DNA of 64,000 nt from contig NZ_JAJAWH010000010.1 in assembly GCF_020531965.1 (NCBI RefSeq), positions 62,001 through 126,000 of the forward strand. Direction: 5' to 3'. Positions within the stretch are counted from its first letter, which is position 1; each line of letters starts with the position of its first letter. Shown here in pieces: positions 57,289-64,000 of the stretch. The notes under the pieces are model-generated. The model made no database searches and had not been told where the DNA came from. It saw nothing but the letters and a program-made list of their open reading frames with translations. Source of the DNA: Pseudorhizobium xiangyangii (GTDB lineage Bacteria; Pseudomonadota; Alphaproteobacteria; Rhizobiales; Rhizobiaceae). The position numbers and the translations under genes are program-made.

Positions 57289-58560
57289 ATGAAGGTTCTG
57301 CTGATCGGCTCGGGTGGACGCGAGCATGCGCTCGCCTGGAAACTCGCACAATCGCCGAAGCTGACGACGCTGTTTGCCGCGCCCGGCAATCCGGGCATCG
57401 CAGAACATGCCGAACTCCTGCCCCTGAACGTCGAGGATCACGCGGCGGTCCTGAATTTCTGCCGCGAGAACGCCATCGACCTCGTTATCGTCGGCCCGGA
57501 AGGTCCGCTGGTTGCGGGACTGGCCGACGTGCTGCGTGACGCCGGTGTCGCGACCTTCGGCCCGTCCGCCGCAGCGGCCCAACTGGAAGGCTCCAAGGGC
57601 TTCACCAAGGATCTCTGCGCCCGCTACAACATTCCGACCGGCGCCTATCGCCGCTTTACCTCCGCTGAAGAAGCGAAGGCCTACGCAAGCAAGCAGGGTG
57701 CGCCGATCGTCATCAAGGCCGACGGTCTTGCCGCCGGCAAGGGCGTGACCGTGGCGATGGAACTGGACGAGGCGCTTGCAGCCATCGACGACTGCTTTTC
57801 CGGCGCATTCGGTGCCGCCGGCGCGGAAGTGGTGGTGGAAGCCTTCCTCGACGGTGAAGAGGCAAGCTTCTTCTGCCTTTCGGACGGCAAGACCGCGCTG
57901 CCGCTTGCGACCGCCCAGGACCACAAGCGCGTCGGCGACGGCGATACCGGCCCGAACACCGGCGGCATGGGCGCCTACTCCCCTGCCCCGGTCATGACGC
58001 CGGAGATGGTTGAGCGGACGATGAAGGAAATCATCGAACCGACGATCCGTGGCATGGCGGAAAGCGGCCATCCGTTCACCGGCGTCTTCTTCGCCGGCCT
58101 CATGATCACGGCCAAGGGGCCGGAGCTCATCGAGTACAACGTGCGTTTCGGCGATCCGGAATGCCAGGTGCTGATGATGCGGCTTTCGAGCGACCTGTTG
58201 CCCATCCTGCATGCCGCCGCAACCGGCACGCTGGACCAGGTCTCCGCCGAGTGGAACGACGATGTCGCGCTGACGGTGGTGATGGCGTCCAAGGGCTATC
58301 CCGCAGCTTTCGACAAGAATACGCCGATCGGGGCGCTGCCCGATACCGCGCAGGACGAGAAGGTCTTCCATGCCGGCACGGCGTTGAAAGACGGGCAACT
58401 GGTGGCGACCGGCGGGCGCGTCCTGAACGTCACCGCGACGGGCCGGACCGTGGCCGAAGCGCAGGCCAGGGCCTATGCCCTCGTTGATCGGATCGACTGG
58501 CCGAACGGCTTCTGCCGTCGCGATATCGGCTGGCAGGCAATCAAGCGCGAGCAGGCCTGA
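57289..58560 (+). CDS. purD: Phosphoribosylamine-glycine ligase
   Basis: 423 residues, normal. ATP-grasp enzyme that joins phosphoribosylamine and glycine in purine synthesis. Signatures: [49 protein letters not shown] and [18 protein letters not shown]. The ATG at 57289 is followed by the standard N-terminus. Stands alone; no other pur gene is adjacent. Confidence 0.97.
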   Translation: MKVLLIGSGGREHALAWKLAQSPKLTTLFAAPGNPGIAEHAELLPLNVEDHAAVLNFCRENAIDLVIVGPEGPLVAGLADVLRDAGVATFGPSAAAAQLEGSKGFTKDLCARYNIPTGAYRRFTSAEEAKAYASKQGAPIVIKADGLAAGKGVTVAMELDEALAAIDDCFSGAFGAAGAEVVVEAFLDGEEASFFCLSDGKTALPLATAQDHKRVGDGDTGPNTGGMGAYSPAPVMTPEMVERTMKEIIEPTIRGMAESGHPFTGVFFAGLMITAKGPELIEYNVRFGDPECQVLMMRLSSDLLPILHAAATGTLDQVSAEWNDDVALTVVMASKGYPAAFDKNTPIGALPDTAQDEKVFHAGTALKDGQLVATGGRVLNVTATGRTVAEAQARAYALVDRIDWPNGFCRRDIGWQAIKREQA

Positions 58561-58656
58561 GACGTCCAATCCGGCGTTTACTAAAAACTTACCAGTCCCA
58601 CTGACCGGTTCGAAACCTTCGGGTGGTATTGCACCTCTACAATGAGGAGTTGCGCC

Positions 58657-59103
58657 ATGCGTTTTTTGCTGATCAGTGCCCTGATCCTGACAAGTGGGAC
58701 GGCCCTGGCGTCGTCGATCACACCGCTCACCGGTCATGGCGGCAACGGCAGTGTCGTCATCCGGACATGCGACGATTGCGCTCCCCTGAAATCCAAGGAG
58801 GAAACGGCCGGATATACCGTGCCGGTTCTGGAGTCCGGTGCGCAAAGGACGGAGATCGTCGAGATCAACGGCGAGAAGAAGCTCCTCCGCACCGAAGCCT
58901 GGCTCGGGGGATCGCCGGTCGTGCATGTGAGCAAGGTGCAGGAATGGATGACCGAGGAAGGCCCCGCGCTCGCCGGCCACAACGGAACAGACGGCATCGA
59001 CCGCGATGCCTTGGTGGGTGCCGTGCAAGCCGGTATGGCCGGAAGCGGGGCGGAGCAAGCCCAGACTTTCGACACCGACACGATGCCGCTTAGACTGAAG
59101 TAA
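58657..59103 (+). CDS. HPE1-like secreted protein, unknown function
   Basis: 148 residues. Signal peptide (ALILTSGTALAS), a short segment with paired cysteines (IRTCDDCAPLKSKEE) and then EIVEINGEKKLLRTEAWLGGSPVVHV. It matches, from memory, a Rhizobiaceae family annotated as plant virulence effector HPE1-like, a name that has little experimental basis. ATG at 58657 with GAGGAG 8 bases before it. Predicted to be periplasmic or secreted. Confidence 0.65.
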   Translation: MRFLLISALILTSGTALASSITPLTGHGGNGSVVIRTCDDCAPLKSKEETAGYTVPVLESGAQRTEIVEINGEKKLLRTEAWLGGSPVVHVSKVQEWMTEEGPALAGHNGTDGIDRDALVGAVQAGMAGSGAEQAQTFDTDTMPLRLK

Positions 59104-59221
59104 CGACAACCTTGCCGTCGCAATATCTTCATGCCTGAAATGCCGGGCCTCCGGCATCTGTAATTAAACCAATCATCAAGCTTTTGGATTCGCCTGTGGC
59201 GTTACGCGGGGGCGTGGGACG

Positions 59222-59254
59222 GAAGCCGTCGGAACCGAAAGGTCCGGCGGCTTT
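59222..59254 (+). terminator. Terminator downstream of the HPE1-like gene
   Basis: A long GC stem, 59222-59233 with 59243-59254, capped by a GAAA loop after a few further pairs, followed by CTGTTTTC. A smaller stem (59140-59157, ATGCCGG/CCGGCAT) precedes it. Either could end the transcript of the gene at 58657-59103. Confidence 0.6.
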
Positions 59255-59267
59255 CTGTTTTCAAACG

Positions 59268-59290
59268 ATCGAGGCGGCCGAGGCCTCGAT
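59268..59290 (-). terminator. Terminator of glyS
   Basis: ATCGAGGC (59268-59275) and GCCTCGAT (59283-59290), loop of 7 bases, 8 bases after the glyS stop on the minus strand. T-run weak (CGTTTGAAAA). Confidence 0.55.
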
Positions 59291-59297
59291 TGGCCAG

Positions 59298-61451
59298 CTA
59301 TCCGCTGATCTTCGAGAAGTCCGCGACCGTGGCCGTCGCCTCGCGGATGGCTTTCAGCAAAGCCAGGCGGTTGGCGCGGATGGCGGCATCCTCGTCGTTG
59401 ACCAGCACATCCTCGAAGAACGTATCGACCGGGACGCGCAGCTTCGAGAGCGCTTCCATGGCGGAGCGGAAGTCTTCCTTCGCGATAGCGTCGGATGCCT
59501 CGCTGGACGCCGCAGTGATGGCGGCCCAGAGCGCCTTTTCGGCATCGAGCTTCAACAGTTCCCCGGACACGCCATCGGCGACGACGGTACCCTTCTTTTC
59601 CTCGGCAGCGAGCAACTGGGTCGCACGCTTTGTGCCCGCCAGAAGGTTCTTGCCATCTTCCGAGGTGATGAAGGCGGTCAGTGCCTCCGCACGGCGGGCG
59701 ACCATCAGCAGATCGTCGGCATCCGGCGTCAGCACCGCATCGATGATGTCGTGGCGGGCGCCCTGGTCACGCAGATAGACCTTCAGGCGGTCGTGGAAGA
59801 AGGAGAGGAGGTCAGCATCCCTGGCGACGGATGCAAGCCGCAGCCTGATGTTCTTCTCCAAAATCATCCGCACCACGCCCAGCGCCGCGCGGCGTAGCGC
59901 ATAGGGATCCTTCGAACCCGTCGGCTTTTCGTCGATGGCCCAGAAGCCGGTAAGCGTGTCGAGCTTATCGGCGAGAGCGACGGTCAGGCCAACCTTGTCT
60001 TCCGGCAGACGGTCGGAGGGACCATTCGGCTTCCAGTGGTCTTCGATTGCGGCAGCGACAGAGGCATCCTCGCCCTGCAGCGTCGCGTAACGGCGACCCA
60101 TCAGGCCCTGCAGTTCCGGAAACTCGCCGACCGCTTCGGTGCGCAGGTCAGCCTTGGCCAGAACCACGGCGCGATCGACCAGAGCCGCATCAGCGCCGAC
60201 GATCGGTGCCAACGCTCTAGCCAGCGCACGGATGCGCGCGACGCGTTCCCCTTGCGTGCCGAGCTTGGCATGGAAGGTGACGTTCAGCGCATCGAGCTTG
60301 GCCATGCGCTGGTCGAGCGGCTTCTTGAGGTCGAGACCGAATTTTTCGGCGGAAGCCGTCAGCTCCTGAAGGTCCGGCAGGTTGCCCTGGTCGCGGGTCC
60401 AGAAATGCTTGGCATCCGACAGGCGGGCGCGCACGACCTTGCCGTTGCCGTGAATGATCTCCTTGCCGCCGTCCTTCGCCTCGATATTGGAAACGAGGAT
60501 GAAGCGGTTGGAGAGGCCTTCCTCTGCACCCTGCGGGCGGGTGACGAAGCATTTCTGGTTCGTCTTGATCGTCAGGCGGATGATTTCCGCCGGGATCTGC
60601 AGATAGTCCTCTTCGAACGCGCCCATCAGCACATGAGGCCATTCGACGAGGCCGGAGACCTCTTCCAGTAGGCCTTCATCCTCGACCATGTCGAGACCGT
60701 TCGCGAAGGCGAGGTCTCGGGCGTCATGAAGGATCACGTCCTTGCGGCGCTCGGCATCGAGCATGACCTTCGCCTTTTCAAGGCTCGCGACATAGTCCTC
60801 GAAGCGGCGGACGGTGATCGCGTCCGGTGCGTGGAAGCGGTGGCCATAGGTGACGTTGCTTGCCACGATGCCGTCGATCTCGAACGGGATGACCTGGGTT
60901 TCTTCATGCTCGGGTCCGAAGACGCAGACGATCGACTGCAGCGGGCGCACCCAGCGCAGGCTTTCAGACCCCTTGCCCTCGATACCCCCGTAACTTGAAC
61001 CCTTTGGCATCGAGGCCGCGCCCCAGCGCATGGATTTCGGCCATGCGAAGTTGCGGATGATGCCGGGCATCACATCGGCGATAATCTCTTCCGCCGGGCG
61101 ACCGGGTTTGGAGATGACCGCGACGTAGAAATCGCCCTTCTTCGGATCGCTGACGACCTGTGCCTCGGAAACGTCCGTCAGGCCGGCCTTGCGCAGGAAG
61201 CCGGCAACCGCCTGTTCCGGTGCCTTTGTCGAGGGACCCTTGACCTCTTCGCGCTGATCGGCGGAACGGGCGTTGAGACCGCGAATATCGAGCGTCAGTC
61301 GTCGCGGCGTCCAGTATTCGCGCGCGCCCTCGTAGGTGAGACCGGCTTCCACCAGCGCGTCGGTGACGAGCTTCTTGAGGTCTCCCGCGGCCTTGCGCTG
61401 CATGCGGGCGGGGATTTCCTCAGAGCGGAGTTCGAGAAGCAGATCGGGCAT
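59298..61451 (-). CDS. glyS: Glycine-tRNA ligase beta subunit
   Basis: 717 residues, normal. Beta subunit of the two-subunit glycyl-tRNA synthetase; holds the tRNA-binding and HD-like regions. N-terminus [22 protein letters not shown] is diagnostic, with [21 protein letters not shown] and [22 protein letters not shown] later. The alpha-subunit gene glyQ is not visible; it probably lies beyond the right edge upstream of the LemA gene. Confidence 0.96.
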   Translation of the reverse strand: MPDLLLELRSEEIPARMQRKAAGDLKKLVTDALVEAGLTYEGAREYWTPRRLTLDIRGLNARSADQREEVKGPSTKAPEQAVAGFLRKAGLTDVSEAQVVSDPKKGDFYVAVISKPGRPAEEIIADVMPGIIRNFAWPKSMRWGAASMPKGSSYGGIEGKGSESLRWVRPLQSIVCVFGPEHEETQVIPFEIDGIVASNVTYGHRFHAPDAITVRRFEDYVASLEKAKVMLDAERRKDVILHDARDLAFANGLDMVEDEGLLEEVSGLVEWPHVLMGAFEEDYLQIPAEIIRLTIKTNQKCFVTRPQGAEEGLSNRFILVSNIEAKDGGKEIIHGNGKVVRARLSDAKHFWTRDQGNLPDLQELTASAEKFGLDLKKPLDQRMAKLDALNVTFHAKLGTQGERVARIRALARALAPIVGADAALVDRAVVLAKADLRTEAVGEFPELQGLMGRRYATLQGEDASVAAAIEDHWKPNGPSDRLPEDKVGLTVALADKLDTLTGFWAIDEKPTGSKDPYALRRAALGVVRMILEKNIRLRLASVARDADLLSFFHDRLKVYLRDQGARHDIIDAVLTPDADDLLMVARRAEALTAFITSEDGKNLLAGTKRATQLLAAEEKKGTVVADGVSGELLKLDAEKALWAAITAASSEASDAIAKEDFRSAMEALSKLRVPVDTFFEDVLVNDEDAAIRANRLALLKAIREATATVADFSKISG

Positions 61452-61545
61452 CTTTTCAACTTTTAAGTGGATTTCACACGAAGGGTGGAATGTCGGCAGG
61501 CTCTAGCAAGCCCTTCGCCAAAAGTCACCCGCAAAGGCTGGCGAA

Positions 61546-63474
61546 TTACCACCCGCCCCCTCCTCCGCCTCCTCCGCCGCCGCCCGAGAAGCCGCCACCG
61601 GTGGAGAAACCCGAGGACGAGGAGCTGGCCTTGGGCGCTGGTATCGTGGAGGCGATCGTCGATGCCATGGACGAGGAGAAGCCGCCAATACGATCGCCGA
61701 AGCCGCCTATATTGTCGCCGCTGTACCAACCGGGCGCGTAGGATGCAGCCGCCGCACCTGCCGTCGCTGTCGCGAGCCAGGTCTCGAACGCGCTGCTCCA
61801 GGGCTTTTCGACGCCGAGCGCGACCGCATAGGGAAGCAGTTTTTCAAAATGCTGCGGCGACATTTTCGGACTACCTGCCATGTTCATGCGGTCTTTCTCC
61901 GCCAGCGTCAGATAGGTTCGCAGCCCCTCGATGCCGTCCATAAGCTTGCGGCCGAGCGGTGTCGGCGCCCCCATGAGAAAGAAGAAGATGACGTTGGCGA
62001 GCACGATCCCGCCGACGGAGACGAGCACCGGCCAATCTTCGGTACCCGTCAGCTCCGAAGCAATCAGCACCAGGACGCCCGAAATCATCGACAGCGCCAC
62101 GAGCCCGACGAAGCCAAGGGTGACGATGGTCATGATCTTCGAAAACAGCGACCTGCCTCGGCGGAGGCTCTTGCCCAGCTTGACGGCAAAGCCGCCAAAG
62201 AACGCGGCGAAGAACACTGGCACCAACAGCACGACGATCATGTCCGGCTGCACGTCGCCGAACAGGAAGAGCGCGCCGAGGGCAACAACACTCAGCACCA
62301 CGCCGCCGATCACATAGCCGCTGTTGGAGCGGTAGTACTTGCCGCGATGCTCCTTCTCCATGGCACGCCGGAAGTTCTCGCCAACCGTCTGCACCTCCTC
62401 GCCATGCGCCTTGTCGATGACCAGTTCCTTGCCCGGCCCACCGATCTCCCTGAGCAGCGTGGCCTGACCGACAGGCAGTTGCTTGCCTATCGGCTTGTCC
62501 GTGCGACGGATGGTGATCGAGCTTTTCAGGTCCTCGAGCGTCACGTGGCCCTTGACGGCGAGGTCGAGGGCGGCAGCGGACAGCGCCGTCCAGCCTTGGC
62601 CCGAGAAACCCTTGTTGTCGATATAGTTGACGAGCGCGGGCGAAATTCCATCCGGTGGATCCCAGCGCGGCACCATCACCCCCTCGGCCGGATCACGCCC
62701 GACACGCGTCCAGTTACGCGCGTAGTAGAGGGCCACGAGCGCAAGACCGCCAAAACCGATGATCAGGTTCATGTTGTCGCGGAACCACCAGCTACGCTGC
62801 TGTTCGGCCGACGGCGCAGCGATTGCACCTTTGGGGATGCCGACAACGATTGTCAGCCCTTCGTTCGGCTGTAATGGCCGGTTGGTGGAGAACACCGCCA
62901 TATTGCCGCTGCTTCTCATATTGGCGTCGGTATCGGCAGCACCGAGCGGTCCCGTATAGGCGACCGTTTCCGTAACGCGCGCGCCATCCGGCAAGGTTAC
63001 CCGTGCGGACGCCTGATCGATGCGAAACATCCATCCATTGCCGGTGACGTTCCAGTAGAGTTCATCGTGGTCGTCGAAATACCGGATCTGGCGATCCGTC
63101 CGATAGGTGATCACATAGGTATGCTCGCCGCGGGGGAGAAGCACGTCCGCGGAGCCGGTATAGATACGGATACCGCCGGTCACACTTTCCGTACGCCAGT
63201 CTTCCGGCTCGCCGTCGCGGGTGACGGACAGCACGTCGAACCCGACACGAACGGTTCGCCCCTCATCGTCCTCCATCGTCAGCGGAAAATCCCGGAAGAT
63301 GCCGCGGCGGATATCGTTACCCTCGGCATTGACCGTGATCGTCTCCGCCACCGTCAACTCGCCGCTGTCAGCGATCCGGATATCGGAATGGTAGGAGCGT
63401 ATATGCTCCATGGCGGCGGCCGGAAGCACGCCCACACACCACAGCAGCACGGAAATAAGAAGACGAACGACCAT
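61546..63474 (-). CDS. DUF2207 family membrane protein
   Basis: 642 residues. Signal peptide (ending LPAAAMEH), a periplasmic DUF2207 domain (about 25-210: [21 protein letters not shown]), a helix (about 233-250), a cytosolic segment (about 255-400), two close helices (about 400-440) and one pair near 470-520, and a Gly-rich C-terminus ending GGGGGGW. It is 12 bases downstream of the LemA gene; the LemA-DUF2207 pair is common. Role unknown. The Gly tail makes a Pro-rich antisense frame that is not a gene. Confidence 0.85.
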   Translation of the reverse strand: MVVRLLISVLLWCVGVLPAAAMEHIRSYHSDIRIADSGELTVAETITVNAEGNDIRRGIFRDFPLTMEDDEGRTVRVGFDVLSVTRDGEPEDWRTESVTGGIRIYTGSADVLLPRGEHTYVITYRTDRQIRYFDDHDELYWNVTGNGWMFRIDQASARVTLPDGARVTETVAYTGPLGAADTDANMRSSGNMAVFSTNRPLQPNEGLTIVVGIPKGAIAAPSAEQQRSWWFRDNMNLIIGFGGLALVALYYARNWTRVGRDPAEGVMVPRWDPPDGISPALVNYIDNKGFSGQGWTALSAAALDLAVKGHVTLEDLKSSITIRRTDKPIGKQLPVGQATLLREIGGPGKELVIDKAHGEEVQTVGENFRRAMEKEHRGKYYRSNSGYVIGGVVLSVVALGALFLFGDVQPDMIVVLLVPVFFAAFFGGFAVKLGKSLRRGRSLFSKIMTIVTLGFVGLVALSMISGVLVLIASELTGTEDWPVLVSVGGIVLANVIFFFLMGAPTPLGRKLMDGIEGLRTYLTLAEKDRMNMAGSPKMSPQHFEKLLPYAVALGVEKPWSSAFETWLATATAGAAAASYAPGWYSGDNIGGFGDRIGGFSSSMASTIASTIPAPKASSSSSGFSTGGGFSGGGGGGGGGGGW

Positions 63475-63486
63475 ATTGCTGGGGAC

Positions 63487-64000
63487 CTAGAACTTGACGG
63501 CTGGCACGGCGCGATCCGCCGCATTCTCGATCTCGAAATATTCCCGCTTGGCGAAGCCGAACTGGTTGGCAACGATGTTCGAAGGAACGCTCTCCACCTT
63601 GACGTTGAGATCGCGGGCGGCACCGTTGTAATAGCGGCGTGACATCTGGATCTCCTCCTCGATCGTCTGAAGCGAGTTCTGCAGTTCGAGGAAGTTCTGG
63701 TTCGCCTTGAGGTCCGGATAGGCCTCGGCAAGTGCGAACAGCTTTCCTAGCGCCTGACCGAGCATGCCCTCAACCTGCGCACGTCCGGCGACATCGCCCG
63801 CCGGGACGGACTGGGCGCGGTTGCGCAGTTCGACCACCTCTTCGAAGGTCGATTTCTCGTGGGCCGCATAGCCCTTCACGGTTTCGATCAGGTTGGGGAT
63901 GAGGTCGGCGCGGCGCTTCAGCTGCACGTCGATGCCGGACCATGCCTCTTCGGCCATCTGCCGCGACTTGACGAGACTGTTGTAGAGAAAGACGCCGTAC
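63487..64000 (-). CDS. LemA family protein, N-terminus outside window
   Basis: About 171 codons visible, the start lies past the right edge. The LemA core DVQLKRRADLIPNLIETVKGYAAHE is clear, and just before it the frame reads YNSLVKSRQM, matching the usual family region. It is a membrane-anchored helical protein. It ends 12 bases before the DUF2207 gene, so the two form an operon with likely shared function. Confidence 0.93.
   Translation of the reverse strand, partial: YGVFLYNSLVKSRQMAEEAWSGIDVQLKRRADLIPNLIETVKGYAAHEKSTFEEVVELRNRAQSVPAGDVAGRAQVEGMLGQALGKLFALAEAYPDLKANQNFLELQNSLQTIEEEIQMSRRYYNGAARDLNVKVESVPSNIVANQFGFAKREYFEIENAADRAVPAVKF

Noticed and set aside
57271-59157. Long minus-strand frame opposite purD and the HPE1-like gene
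   Set aside because: purD is certain by its ATP-grasp motifs; the antisense product has no domain.
61490-61741. Pro-rich plus-strand frame with a long run of prolines
   Set aside because: It is the complement of the Gly-rich C-terminus of the DUF2207 protein.

Overview
The window is a GC-rich, gene-dense stretch of chromosome from an alphaproteobacterium of the order Rhizobiales, most likely family Rhizobiaceae. The family call rests on taxon-restricted genes (two BA14K proteins, an IalB protein, an HPE1-like secreted protein, DUF1344, DUF1850, DUF6101 and DUF1217 proteins, and a RibBX-type riboflavin enzyme), on the bioM-bioN-bioY biotin transporter, and on the coxB-coxA-ctaB arrangement. 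I cannot fix the genus. I see no rRNA, tRNA, CRISPR array, insertion sequence, prophage or integrase. About 58 genes fill nearly all the sequence, and only one gap exceeds 300 bases (3528-3834).

Region by region. 1-3.5 kb: aa3-type cytochrome oxidase genes coxB, coxA and ctaB on the minus strand, behind a perfect FixK/FNR-type box. 3.8-9.5 kb: ialB, tldD, a VOC protein, a TSUP transporter, a polysaccharide deacetylase, pdxH and a surface lipoprotein. 9.6-18.4 kb: a J-domain protein, fabI, a histidine phosphatase, a DUF1344 protein, a large PAS-GGDEF-EAL protein, aroC and ribBX. 18.4-19.6 kb: a RES/Xre toxin-antitoxin pair with a perfect inverted-repeat operator. 19.6-22.8 kb: a YcaQ-type DNA glycosylase and bioMNY. 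22.9-26.7 kb: a quinoprotein sugar dehydrogenase with a dihaem cytochrome c, a thioesterase, a deacetylase and xseB. 26.8-30.4 kb: a TAXI-type TRAP transporter operon ending in a DUF1850 gene. 30.5-40.2 kb: a GNAT protein, a pirin, dxs, cytochrome b561 with yceI, a chemoreceptor, and two rRNA methyltransferases.

40.3-49.2 kb: an animal-type haem peroxidase, an acyl-CoA dehydrogenase/enoyl-CoA hydratase operon behind a MerR-type promoter, tandem BA14K genes, a conserved hypothetical protein, a Sua5/TsaC enzyme and an FAD oxidoreductase. 49.2-64 kb: a six-repeat DUF1217 protein, DUF6101, ubiA, cfa, tex, purD, the HPE1-like gene, glyS, a DUF2207 protein and the start-proximal part visible of a LemA gene.

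The genes combine housekeeping (respiration, quinone, isoprenoid, chorismate, riboflavin, purine and tRNA pathways) with envelope and signalling functions. I found no clear cut new defence or mobile system. The items most worth following are the MerR-type acyl-CoA promoter, the FixK/FNR box on coxB, the RES/Xre operator and its TTG toxin start, the six-repeat DUF1217 protein with an inserted coiled coil, the peroxidase with altered catalytic-loop residues, and the TAXI-TRAP/DUF1850 operon with its intercistronic hairpin.
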